Below are positions 37,849-46,833 of a stretch of DNA of 64,000 nt, piece by piece. The stretch comes from Citromicrobium sp. UBA3494. Lineage in GTDB: Bacteria > Pseudomonadota > Alphaproteobacteria > Sphingomonadales > Sphingomonadaceae. The stretch lies in the NCBI GenBank assembly GCA_002377695.1, contig DFQH01000008.1:92710-156709 (forward strand), read 5' to 3'. The notes under the pieces are model-generated. The model was not told the DNA's origin. It saw only the letters and a program-made list of their open reading frames with translations, and did not search any database. How positions within the stretch are numbered: the stretch's first letter is position 1; each line of letters opens with the position of its first letter. Both the position numbers and the translations under genes were made by a program.

Positions 37849-40299
37849 GTGTTCATGGACGGGGGTACTTCGATCAGAGCCGTTGATGAGGCAGGGCGCG
37901 ACGCTGGCTCGCCCCAACCTGCACAGGGTGCGCAATCCGCGCCGGCGGACGGGCCGGCAGCGTCGGCGGATCCGTCCACGCCGGAGCGGATGCCCCTGGT
38001 TGCGGCGCCCCTTGCGACGGCCATTGCCGCGCTCGCCCTGCTGGGCTGGACCGCGTTTTTCGTGCTGGCGAACGGACCGCAGCGCTTCATCGCGCTGGAC
38101 CTTGCCGGATGGAGCGAGGCCATCACCGCATGGGCAGTGCCCGCGCTGCTGATCCTGTTCGCATGGCATATGGCGAGCCAGCGCGCCGCGCGGCAGAGCG
38201 CGCATTTCCGTGCGACCGCACGCGCCGCCGCAGCCGATCTCGGCGAATTCGAAGCGCGGCTTTCCACCGTCAACCGCGAGCTTGGCCTCGCACGCGATTT
38301 CCTCACCCGCCAGACGCGCGAGCTGGAAGCGCATGGACGCGTGGCTGCCTCGCGCCTGTCCGAAAACGCCGACCGGATCGAGCTATTGGTGGCCGAAAAC
38401 GGCGAAGAAGTGGAACGGATCGCCCGCGTATCGGAAACCGCGCTCGCCAACATGGCCAAGCTGCGCGACGATCTGCCCGTCATCTCCAACGCATCGCGCG
38501 ATGCGGCCAATGCGGTAGGTTCGGCGGGCGAGAAGGCGCAGGGCGCGCTCGAACGCCTGCGCGAAGGGCTGGAGAAGCTCAACGAATTCGGCGAAGCCGG
38601 GGAACGGCACGCGCTGCATTTCCACAGCCAGGTGGACCGCACGCTGACAGCGCTGGGCGATCGCGTTTCCGAACTCGAAGCGATGGCCGATGCCCGCTTC
38701 GCCGCGCTGCGCGAACGGAGCGATAGCTTCCGAAGCGAGATGGACGAACGCGAGGACGAGGCGCTGGCGGCAGCGCGACAGCGGATCGACACGCTGCGCG
38801 AGCAGCTGACCGAAGCAATCGCACATGTCCAGTCGATCGACGAACAGGCGATGGGATCGGCTCAGGACCGGCTTGCCAGCCTGCGCGACGAGGCCGAGCG
38901 GATCGACGAATCCATGCGCACCCGCGACCGGGACTTCGTCGGCTGGGTCGAGGCCCGCCGCGCCCGGCTGGAAGAGGTCGAGAGCCGGGCCATGGACTCG
39001 CTCGAAAACCGGCTCGCCGCAATCGAGGCGGCAGTGACGCAACGGCGCGAAAGCCACCAGGCGATCAGCCGCGAGATTGCCGAAGCAGCCGAGGAAACCG
39101 CAGATCGCATGGCCGGTGCCAGCGCGCGGATCGAAGAAATCGCGCAGCAGGCATCCGGGGCCAAGGACACGCTTCTCGATTCGACCCGGACCCTCGAAGA
39201 ACGGCTGGCAAGCGGCAAGGACGACCTCGCCGGCCTGCGTGAAACGCTCGACGAGGCGACAGATGCTGGCGTGCGCCTGCTCGAAATCATCCAGGCAGGG
39301 GCCAAGCACAGCCGAGAGGTCCTGCCGCAGACGATGGAAACGGCCGAGGCTCGGCTTGAAACCCTGCGGGAAAACGGCGAGAAACTGCGCCGCACGATCG
39401 ACGAGGGCGCCCAGAAGAGCGAGCACCTTTCCGCCTACGTCATCGACGCGCGCGAGAAGGGTCAGGAGATCCTCGCCGATGCCGACCGGATCGACGACAG
39501 GCTCTCAAGAACCCGCGATACCATGAGCGAGAATATCGCCGCGCTGCGCACCGCCCTCGCCCTGCTCGACGAGGAAGCGGGCGCTGTTGCCGAGGCCACT
39601 GCCACGCACGTCACCGACGCGATCGGCCAGTTGGAGCGCTCGACTGAAAAGGCACACGCGCTGCTGCAGAGCTACGCCAGCGGCGAAGGCCGCGAACTCG
39701 GCACAAAGATTGGCGAAAACGCTGCCGAGAGCGTCGGAGATGCCATGCGGGCGCAGGCCGACGAAGCTCTGGGCGAACTGCGCCAGGCGACCGAGCGATC
39801 CGCCGACGCCGCGCGCGAGGCGGCTCGCCAGCTGCGCGATCAGCTCGCGCTGGTGAACGAACTCGCGGGTAATCTGGAAACACGCGTCTCCGTCGCGCGA
39901 GAGCGGGCGGAAGAGCAGGTCGACCATGATTTCGCGCGGCGCGTGGCGCTGATAACCGAGAGCCTCAATTCCAACGCCATCGACATCACCAAGTCGCTGT
40001 CGAGCGAAGTCGCGGACACGGCATGGGCCAGCTACCTGCGCGGCGACCGGGGCATCTTCACACGTCGCGCGGTCCGTCTGCTCGACAATCGGCAGGCGCG
40101 CGAGATCGCCGAGCTGTACGACGAGGACGATGATTTCCGGGCCAACGTCAATCGCTACATCCACGATTTCGAGGCCATGCTGCGCACGCTGCTGTCCACC
40201 CGAGACGGCAATGCGCTGGCGGTAACGCTGCTGGGCTCCGAAGTCGGAAAGCTTTACGTGGCGATGGCACAGGCGCTCGACCGGCTGCGGACCAGCTGA
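37849..40299 (+). CDS. large membrane-anchored coiled-coil protein
   Basis: 816 residues. A disordered Ala/Pro/Asp-rich N-terminus (1-48) precedes two membrane spans (about 50-74 and 89-108). About 600 residues of nearly continuous heptad-like coiled coil follow, rich in Glu, Arg, Ala and Leu. A compact C-terminal region (about 725-816) contains SYLRGDRGIFTRRAVRLLD and YIHDFEAMLRTLLSTRDG. No ATPase or HAMP motif was found. The size and shape recall chemoreceptor signalling rods or polar scaffolds, but there is no receptor hairpin signature. Start GTG 37849 or ATG 37855. Divergent from the HPt-like gene. Confidence 0.75.
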   Translation: MFMDGGTSIRAVDEAGRDAGSPQPAQGAQSAPADGPAASADPSTPERMPLVAAPLATAIAALALLGWTAFFVLANGPQRFIALDLAGWSEAITAWAVPALLILFAWHMASQRAARQSAHFRATARAAAADLGEFEARLSTVNRELGLARDFLTRQTRELEAHGRVAASRLSENADRIELLVAENGEEVERIARVSETALANMAKLRDDLPVISNASRDAANAVGSAGEKAQGALERLREGLEKLNEFGEAGERHALHFHSQVDRTLTALGDRVSELEAMADARFAALRERSDSFRSEMDEREDEALAAARQRIDTLREQLTEAIAHVQSIDEQAMGSAQDRLASLRDEAERIDESMRTRDRDFVGWVEARRARLEEVESRAMDSLENRLAAIEAAVTQRRESHQAISREIAEAAEETADRMAGASARIEEIAQQASGAKDTLLDSTRTLEERLASGKDDLAGLRETLDEATDAGVRLLEIIQAGAKHSREVLPQTMETAEARLETLRENGEKLRRTIDEGAQKSEHLSAYVIDAREKGQEILADADRIDDRLSRTRDTMSENIAALRTALALLDEEAGAVAEATATHVTDAIGQLERSTEKAHALLQSYASGEGRELGTKIGENAAESVGDAMRAQADEALGELRQATERSADAAREAARQLRDQLALVNELAGNLETRVSVARERAEEQVDHDFARRVALITESLNSNAIDITKSLSSEVADTAWASYLRGDRGIFTRRAVRLLDNRQAREIAELYDEDDDFRANVNRYIHDFEAMLRTLLSTRDGNALAVTLLGSEVGKLYVAMAQALDRLRTS

Positions 40300-40315
40300 C
40301 GCGCCTTCGGGTGGA

Positions 40316-40594
40316 TCAGCCGCGCTGGCCGGGCGGAAGCAGGAAGTCGAATGTCTCGCGCGTGACCCATCCGTTCTCCCAGTTGAGCACCCAGATCGTG
40401 GTCAGGACGGCTGCAATCGCCGCGGCGCGCAGGGCCAGCCTGCCGGGCCGGAAATTGGCAGGCGCACTCTCGGCCTGACCCGGCACCAGATCGACGCCCA
40501 TTTCCTCGTCCGTGCGCACCCCGAACGGCAGCAGCACGAAGGCGACGAAGATCCATACCAGGATGTAGATCGCAAGGATCGACCAGCCACTCAT
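40316..40594 (-). CDS. DUF1467 small membrane protein
   Basis: 92 residues with two membrane spans (SILAIYILVWIFVAFVLLPF and LRAAAIAAVLTTIWVLNWE) joined by a hydrophilic loop. The sequence FVLLPFGVRTDEEMG and a C-terminal NWENGWVTRETFDFL are characteristic of DUF1467. Function unknown. It begins one nucleotide after the rnj stop and is the last gene of the long nuo-birA-coaX-rnj array. Confidence 0.88.
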   Translation of the reverse strand: MSGWSILAIYILVWIFVAFVLLPFGVRTDEEMGVDLVPGQAESAPANFRPGRLALRAAAIAAVLTTIWVLNWENGWVTRETFDFLLPPGQRG

Positions 40595-40595
40595 C

Positions 40596-42245
40596 TCACG
40601 CCTCCGGCATGATGACCTGAACCTGCGGACGCTTGCCTGACCAGCGATTGGCAGCGCGGCGCGCGGCAAGGCGCGCAGCTTCGTGCCGGGCCTTGGGGTC
40701 CTTCGCATCGCGCCCGCGCAGGCCGCGCAAGGCAGACTGGATGTCGCGCGTGGCCTCGTCCACGAAATCGGGGAAATCCTCGTCCAGCGGCAGGCCGAGC
40801 GCGCGGATCGTCACCTCTTCCTGCCCTGTCACCGCCACGATCAGCACGCCATCGCGTGCAAGGCGCCGCCTTTCGGTAATCGCGCCACCGTCTGCGGGAA
40901 TGATGAGATCGCCATCGAGTACGAGGCGCCCGGTCGGCACCCGCCCGATCTTGCCCGGCTCGCCCGGGGCCAGGCTCACGATATCGCCGTTCTTCTGGAA
41001 GATCGCATGCGGAATACCCTCCGCCAGCCCGAGGCGTGCCTGCTCCTGCATGTGGCGCAGCTCGCCATGCACCGGCACCAGCACTTCGGGCTGCAGCCAC
41101 TCGTAGAGCGCCTGGAGTTCGGGCCGTCCCGGATGGCCGGAGACGTGGATCATGCTCTGCCGGTCCGTCACCATCTCGATCCCGCGTTCGGCAAGCTGGT
41201 TCATCACCTTGCCGATGGAAAGTTCATTCCCGGGAATCTGACGGCTTGAGAACAGCACCACATCGCCGCGAGACAGCTCGAGCGGATGATTGTTTTCCGC
41301 CATACGGCTCAGCGCGGCGCGCGGCTCACCCTGGCCGCCGGTGGCGATGATCAATACCTTGCCGCGCGGCAGGTTCATCGCGGCGTTCCAGTCCACACGT
41401 TCGGGAAAGTCGGTGAGATAGCCATTTTCCTGGCTGACCTCGAGCATGCGCTCAAGCGAACGGCCTGCAATCACGACCTCGCGGCCAGTCTCTCTCGCAA
41501 TTTCGCCGAGCGTGTGCAGACGCGCCACGTTGGAGGCGAAAGTCGATACCACGACCCGCCTGTCCGGCCAGTTCTGCACTTCCTCTAGCAGGCCCTTGAA
41601 GACCGCGCCTTCCGAACCGCTCGGTTCGGGATTGAAGACGTTCGTGCTGTCGCACACCAGCGCCAGCACGCCCTCGTCGCCGATGGCGCGCAGTTCTTCC
41701 TCGGTGGTCGGCTCGCCGATGATCGGGTCCTCGTCCAGCTTCCAGTCGCCGGTATGGAAGACCTTGCCATAGGGCGTGTCGATCAGCAGCGCATTGCCTT
41801 CCGCGATCGAGTGGGCGAGCGGCAGGTAGCGGATGCCGAAGGGCCCGATCTGCATATCATCGTCGCCTTCGCGCACAATGTGCAGTGGCACCTCCTTTTC
41901 GAGCTGGGCCTCCTGCAACTTGCGCCTGACGAGTTCCGCCGTGAAGGGCGTCGCGTAAAGCGGCACGCCCAGATCGGCTGCGAAATAGGGAATGGCGCCG
42001 ATATGATCTTCGTGCGCGTGGGTCAGCACGATGCCGAGCAGATCCTTCGCGCGATCCTCGATGAATTCCAGATCGGCGAAGACCAGTTCGATTCCCGGGT
42101 ACTCGTTCGCGCCGAAGGTCATGCCGAGATCGACCATCAGCCACTTGCCGTCGCAGCCGTAGAGATTGACGTTCATCCCGATCTCGCCCGATCCGCCGAG
42201 CGCCAGGAAGAGGAGTTCGTTCTCCGGCTTGAAGTTCTTTTTCAT
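40596..42245 (-). CDS. rnj: ribonuclease J
   Basis: 549-residue metallo-beta-lactamase/beta-CASP nuclease with 5'-to-3' exo- and endoribonuclease roles. The zinc motif HxHxDH is at H76-A-H-E-D-H81 (LTHAHEDHIGAI). Later landmarks: FHTGDWKLDEDPI, VCDSTNVFNPEPSGSEGAV, SRQIPGNE and HVSGHPGRPEL. RNase J is common in alphaproteobacteria. It lies 1 nt after the coaX stop. Confidence 0.95.
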   Translation of the reverse strand: MKKNFKPENELLFLALGGSGEIGMNVNLYGCDGKWLMVDLGMTFGANEYPGIELVFADLEFIEDRAKDLLGIVLTHAHEDHIGAIPYFAADLGVPLYATPFTAELVRRKLQEAQLEKEVPLHIVREGDDDMQIGPFGIRYLPLAHSIAEGNALLIDTPYGKVFHTGDWKLDEDPIIGEPTTEEELRAIGDEGVLALVCDSTNVFNPEPSGSEGAVFKGLLEEVQNWPDRRVVVSTFASNVARLHTLGEIARETGREVVIAGRSLERMLEVSQENGYLTDFPERVDWNAAMNLPRGKVLIIATGGQGEPRAALSRMAENNHPLELSRGDVVLFSSRQIPGNELSIGKVMNQLAERGIEMVTDRQSMIHVSGHPGRPELQALYEWLQPEVLVPVHGELRHMQEQARLGLAEGIPHAIFQKNGDIVSLAPGEPGKIGRVPTGRLVLDGDLIIPADGGAITERRRLARDGVLIVAVTGQEEVTIRALGLPLDEDFPDFVDEATRDIQSALRGLRGRDAKDPKARHEAARLAARRAANRWSGKRPQVQVIMPEA

Positions 42246-42246
42246 A

Positions 42247-43029
42247 TTATCCTTTGCTGATCGTCCGCCTGGCGAGCAGTTGCAGGCCGCGGATCGTCAG
42301 ATCTGTGTCTACGACATCAAATATGCCGGTATGGTCGTCGAACAAGACCGACAGGCCGCCCGTGGCAACAACCTTGGTCGGACGACCGATTTCGTTTTTC
42401 ATCCGCGCGATCAGCCCTTCCATCATGGCAACATAGCCCCAGAACACCCCGATCAGCATCTGATCCTCGGTGTTCCGGCCAATTACGCTTTTGGTTTCAG
42501 GCGCTTCGATGGCGATGCGGGGAAGCTTTGCGGTCCGGCCGACCAGCGCATCGAGCGAAAGGTTGATGCCCGGCGCGATGATCCCGCCCTTGTAGGCGCC
42601 ATTATAATCGACCACCTCGAATTTGGTCGCGGTGCCGAAATCGACCACGATCATGTCACCGCCGATCATCTCGTGCGCCGCGATGCAATTGAGCGCGCGG
42701 TCCGCACCCAGCGTGCTGGGCAGATCGACATCGATCTCGAAACCCCACCCGGCCTCGCCATGGCCCGCGACGATCGGGGTAATGCCGAAGTATTTTTCGC
42801 ACAACACGGTCAGATTATGATCCGCGCGGGGCACCACCGAACCGAAGATGATGTGCGTGATGTCTTCCCGCGCCACGCCCTCGATCCCGAGCAGCTGGAA
42901 CAGCCACACCGCATATTCGTCGCCCGTACGGCGCCCATCGGTGGAAATGCGCCAGCGCGCGCGCAAGTCTTCGCCATCGAAGAGTGCGAAGACGAGATTG
43001 GTGTTTCCTACATCGATCGCGAGAAGCAT
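42247..43029 (-). CDS. coaX: type III pantothenate kinase
   Basis: 260 residues. First step of CoA synthesis by the ASKHA-fold, feedback-insensitive enzyme. Motifs: [18 protein letters not shown] (phosphate loop), [34 protein letters not shown] and [15 protein letters not shown]. Part of the birA-coaX-rnj tail of the nuo array, an arrangement shared with many alphaproteobacteria. Confidence 0.95.
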   Translation of the reverse strand: MLLAIDVGNTNLVFALFDGEDLRARWRISTDGRRTGDEYAVWLFQLLGIEGVAREDITHIIFGSVVPRADHNLTVLCEKYFGITPIVAGHGEAGWGFEIDVDLPSTLGADRALNCIAAHEMIGGDMIVVDFGTATKFEVVDYNGAYKGGIIAPGINLSLDALVGRTAKLPRIAIEAPETKSVIGRNTEDQMLIGVFWGYVAMMEGLIARMKNEIGRPTKVVATGGLSVLFDDHTGIFDVVDTDLTIRGLQLLARRTISKG

Positions 43030-43053
43030 TGCTGGGTTCCTCTAACGCCGGAA

Positions 43054-43764
43054 TCAGGCGAGCATTACGTCGCCGGCGTGAATGACACGCGTGGACCCGT
43101 CGGCCAAGCGCAGTCGCATCGATCCGTCCGGCTCGAGCCCGTCGAACGTGCCGCTCGCCTTCCCGCCATCGGGCTCGTGCACGCTGATCGGCGTACCCTT
43201 TGGCATGCTGGCTGCATTCCAGCTGCGGACCAACGGTTCGAGCCCGTAGGTCCGCCAGCGTTCAAGCTCGGTTGCGAAATGCGCGGCGAGGCTCTCCGCA
43301 AAGGCATCACGATTGGGCGCAGGTCCGAACTGGGTCAGGGCTGCACTCTTGCGGTCGGGCAGTTGCGGGGCGGATACCAGATTGACGCCAACGCCGATCA
43401 CCACGGCATCGCGCTCGGCTTCCAGCAGGATGCCCGAAAGCTTCGCATCGCCGATCAGTAGATCGTTGGGCCACTTGAGCACCAGACGATGCAGCGCGGG
43501 CACCAGCGTATGGATCGTATCGAAAAGCGCGACCGCGGTAAGCAGGGACAGCGTGTGTGCAGGTGGCTGGCCCGGCTGAATGCGAACGATCGTCGACCCC
43601 ATGAAGTTACCATGGCCGTCGTGCCAGCCACGGCCCTGCCGGCCCCGCCCGGCATTTTGCCGGTCGGCGACCAGCCAGTCGCCTTCGGCCACCGGCTCGC
43701 CGCTGCGCAGCGCGCTTAGCAGGTCGGCATTGGTGGAGCCGGTTTCGGGCACTATACGGATCAA
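43054..43764 (-). CDS. birA: biotin--[acetyl-CoA-carboxylase] ligase
   Basis: 236 residues; catalytic domain only, without the N-terminal DNA-binding domain of the E. coli bifunctional BirA, so it probably does not regulate transcription. Biotinyl-AMP loop GRGRQGRGWHDGHGNFMGST and KWPNDLLIGDAKLSGILLE are present, plus a short C-terminal SH3-like domain. It starts 25 nt downstream of nuoN. Confidence 0.94.
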   Translation of the reverse strand: MIRIVPETGSTNADLLSALRSGEPVAEGDWLVADRQNAGRGRQGRGWHDGHGNFMGSTIVRIQPGQPPAHTLSLLTAVALFDTIHTLVPALHRLVLKWPNDLLIGDAKLSGILLEAERDAVVIGVGVNLVSAPQLPDRKSAALTQFGPAPNRDAFAESLAAHFATELERWRTYGLEPLVRSWNAASMPKGTPISVHEPDGGKASGTFDGLEPDGSMRLRLADGSTRVIHAGDVMLA

Positions 43765-43789
43765 GGTCGAGCCGGGCGAACCCGTCGCA

Positions 43790-45253
43790 TCACACGCCCG
43801 CGAACAGGCCCGCTGCGGCGGTGTCCGTCATGGCTTCCAGCGCGCCGGTCAGGAACCAGCCAAGCGGTGAGATCAGGACCGTGCAGACCACCAGGATCGC
43901 CCATTGCGCGGCGCTCGCGCCCTTGGTCGCGCGGTCAACGGGCTCGTCGAAGAACATGACCTTTACGAACTTGAGGTAGTAGAACGCGCCGATCACGCTC
44001 GCCGCCATGCCGATCACCGCGAGCGGGATGAGCCCCGCATTCACGACCGCCCAGAACACCGCCAGCTTGGCGAAGAAGCCCATCAGCGGCGGGATGCCTG
44101 CCAGGCTGAACATCAGCGCGGCAAGGCACCAGGCAATGCCCGGACGCGTGCTGGAGAGACCGGCAATATCCTCGAAAGTCTCGAGGTTGTCGCCATCGCC
44201 GTTGCGCAGCATCAGCACCGCGGCAAAGCTGCCGAGCGACATCACGACGTAAATCGCGAGGTAGAACAGCATCGCGCTCGCACCCTCGGCACTTGCCGCA
44301 GCGAGGCCGACAAGGATGAAACCGACATTGTTGATCGACGAATACGCCAGCAGCCGCTTGAGGTTGTTCTGGCCGATCGCCCCAAGCGCGCCGACCACGA
44401 TGGAGGCAAGCGCAGCGAAGATCACCACCTGCCGCCACGCATCGGGCTGCGACCCGAAGGCATCCAGCGCCACGCGCGCGGTCAGCGCGATGGCGGCAAC
44501 CTTGGGCGCGGTGGCGAAGAAGGTCGTTACCGGCGTGGGCGCCCCCTCGTACACGTCGGGCGTCCACATGTGGAACGGCACGGCGCTGATCTTGAAGGCG
44601 AGGCCTGCCAGCACGAAGATCAGGCCGAACAGCGCCCCGGTCGAAAGGCCGGTTTCCTGCGCGATGCGGATTCCGTCGAAGCTGGTCGTCCCCGTGAAGC
44701 CGTAGGTCAGGCTCATCCCGTAGAGCAGGATGCCGCTGGCAAGCGCGCCGAGCACGAAATACTTGAGGCCTGCCTCGGCGGAACGGCTGTCGTTACGCAG
44801 GAAGCTGGCGAGGACGTACGCGGCGAGGCTGTTGAGCTCCAGCCCGATATACAGCGTGATCAGGTCTGTCGCGGAGACCATGATGCTCATGCCCACGGTC
44901 GCGAACAGGACCAGCACGGGGTATTCGGGCTTCATCGCCTTGCGATGGTCGAAGAAACCCGGTGCGATCATCAGGCACCCGATCGCCGCGACATACATCA
45001 GCAGCTTGGCAAATCCCGCGAATGCATCCGCGCTCAGGAGGCCGCCGAAAGCCACTGCGGTCACACCGCTCGTACCCTCAACCAGGGTCGAGCCGGCAAC
45101 AACACCGGCCCCGCCCAGCGCGACCGCCGCCAGAATCGAGACGAGCCGGCTCGCCTTGTCGCCCGCGAAGGCGGACACCAGCAGCAGCGCCAGCGCCGCA
45201 CCGGTCAGCACCAGTTCGGGCACGATGTGGCCAAAGGAATTCGCGTAGTCCAT
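43790..45253 (-). CDS. nuoN: NADH-quinone oxidoreductase subunit N
   Basis: 487 residues, about 14 membrane spans. One of the three antiporter-like proton-pumping subunits of the Complex I membrane arm. Contains the Proton_antipo_M core (KYFVLGALASGILLYGMSL, FKISAVPFHMWTPDVYEGA) with the conserved Lys. The start is ATG 45253, which shares its A with the nuoM stop (TGATG); a TTG one codon earlier is also open. Followed by birA. Confidence 0.96.
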   Translation of the reverse strand: MDYANSFGHIVPELVLTGAALALLLVSAFAGDKASRLVSILAAVALGGAGVVAGSTLVEGTSGVTAVAFGGLLSADAFAGFAKLLMYVAAIGCLMIAPGFFDHRKAMKPEYPVLVLFATVGMSIMVSATDLITLYIGLELNSLAAYVLASFLRNDSRSAEAGLKYFVLGALASGILLYGMSLTYGFTGTTSFDGIRIAQETGLSTGALFGLIFVLAGLAFKISAVPFHMWTPDVYEGAPTPVTTFFATAPKVAAIALTARVALDAFGSQPDAWRQVVIFAALASIVVGALGAIGQNNLKRLLAYSSINNVGFILVGLAAASAEGASAMLFYLAIYVVMSLGSFAAVLMLRNGDGDNLETFEDIAGLSSTRPGIAWCLAALMFSLAGIPPLMGFFAKLAVFWAVVNAGLIPLAVIGMAASVIGAFYYLKFVKVMFFDEPVDRATKGASAAQWAILVVCTVLISPLGWFLTGALEAMTDTAAAGLFAGV

Positions 45254-46833
45254 CAATGTTCGCTCTCGGTCCCGGCGGAACCGCCGTGTTCGCCTTCACC
45301 GCCACCATGATCGCCCGCGACGTAATTCGCGGCATGTTCGCGCGGCTCGCCCGCGGTCGGCATGGCATCGCCCTGCGGCGCAGCGCGCGCGATACGCGCC
45401 TCAACCGCGGCAATGTCACTGCGCATGGGGGCAAGGAAGCTTTCGGGGTACACGCCCATCCACAGCACGGCTGCAGCAACGGGCGTCAGCATCAGCCACT
45501 CGCGCGCATTCAGATCGGGCATGGCGGCGGCGTCCGCGTTCTTCTGTTCGCCGAACACCACGCGGCGGTAGAGGTACAGCATGTAACCCGCGCCCAGAAT
45601 GATGCCCGTGGTCAGCACGAAGGTGGTCGTACTGGAAATCTGGTACACGCCTGCAAGGCTGATGAACTCGGCCACGAAGCCGCTGGTGCCCGGCAGACCG
45701 ATGCTCGCCATGGTGAACAGCAGGAAGAACAGCGCGTAGCGCGGCATGTTGGTGGCCAGGCCGCCGTAGCGGGCGATCTCACGCGTGTGCAGCCTGTCGT
45801 AAATCACGCCCACGCACAGGAACAGCGCGCCCGAGACGAGCCCGTGGCTCAGCATCATCACTATCGCGCCTTCCAGGCCCTGGAAGTTGAAGGCGAACAG
45901 GCCCGCCGTCACGATCGCCATGTGCGCGACCGAGGAGTAGGCGATCAGCTTCTTCATGTCCTGCTGAACCAGAGCGATAAGGCTGGTGATAACCACCGCC
46001 GCCATGCTGAGGCCGAAGACCAGCCACACGAACTGCGCGCTCGCCTCGGGGAACATGGGCAGGCTGAAGCGGATGAAGCCATAGCCGCCCAGCTTCAGCA
46101 GAACGCCCGCCAGGATCACCGAACCGGCGGTGGGCGCCTGCACGTGCGCGGCTGGCAGCCAGGTGTGGACCGGCCACATCGGCATCTTCACCGCGAAGCT
46201 CGCGAAGAAGGCCAGCCACAGCCATGTCTGCGCTTCCGGCGCGAAATCGTACTGCAGCAGCACGGGGATCGAGCTGGTGCCCGCCTCGCCGATCATCCAC
46301 AGCATCGCGATCAGCATCACGACCGAGCCAAGCAGCGTGTAGAGGAAGAACTTGAAGCTGGCGTAGATACGGTCGCTGCCACCCCAGATGCCGATAATCA
46401 GGTACATCGGGATCAGGCCGGCTTCGAAGAAGATGTAGAACAGCAGGATATCCTGCGCGGCGAACACGCCGATCATCAGCAGTTCCATGATCAGGAACGC
46501 GGCCATGTATTCGCCGACGCGCTTGGTCACGCTGGTCCAGCTGGCAAGAATGCAGATCGGCATCAGGAACACGCTGAGCATGATGAGCATCAGCGCAATC
46601 CCGTCGATGCCCAGCGCGTACTGGAAGCCCGCGAACAGGTCCGCACGCTCGGTAAACTGCCACTGGGCGCCGCCGATATCGAAGTTGAGCCACAGCGCGA
46701 TGCCCAGCACCAGGTCGATCAGCGTGGCGATCAACGCGATCCAGCGCGCGTTCGTGGCGTTCGACATCATGCACAGCACCGCGCCGACCAGCGGAACGAG
46801 CAGCATCAGCGAGAGAATGGGAAGGCCCTCCAT
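45253..46833 (-). CDS. nuoM: NADH-quinone oxidoreductase subunit M
   Basis: 526 residues, antiporter-like pump subunit. Conserved sections: MYLIIGIWGGSDRIYASFKFFLYTLLGS-like stretch, VKMPMWPVHTWLPAAHVQAP, and YGFIRFSLPMFPEAS with the key Lys/Glu residues. A His-rich C-terminal tail (GDHGGGEGEHGG) is unusual for NuoM. The start overlaps the nuoL stop by one base (TGATG). Confidence 0.96.
   Translation of the reverse strand: MEGLPILSLMLLVPLVGAVLCMMSNATNARWIALIATLIDLVLGIALWLNFDIGGAQWQFTERADLFAGFQYALGIDGIALMLIMLSVFLMPICILASWTSVTKRVGEYMAAFLIMELLMIGVFAAQDILLFYIFFEAGLIPMYLIIGIWGGSDRIYASFKFFLYTLLGSVVMLIAMLWMIGEAGTSSIPVLLQYDFAPEAQTWLWLAFFASFAVKMPMWPVHTWLPAAHVQAPTAGSVILAGVLLKLGGYGFIRFSLPMFPEASAQFVWLVFGLSMAAVVITSLIALVQQDMKKLIAYSSVAHMAIVTAGLFAFNFQGLEGAIVMMLSHGLVSGALFLCVGVIYDRLHTREIARYGGLATNMPRYALFFLLFTMASIGLPGTSGFVAEFISLAGVYQISSTTTFVLTTGIILGAGYMLYLYRRVVFGEQKNADAAAMPDLNAREWLMLTPVAAAVLWMGVYPESFLAPMRSDIAAVEARIARAAPQGDAMPTAGEPREHAANYVAGDHGGGEGEHGGSAGTESEH

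Noticed and set aside
37473-38792. 439-codon reading of the HPt-like gene extended upstream
   Set aside because: The first 336 codons are antisense to the coiled-coil gene and Ser/Arg-rich; the conserved domain starts at the internal ATG 37784.
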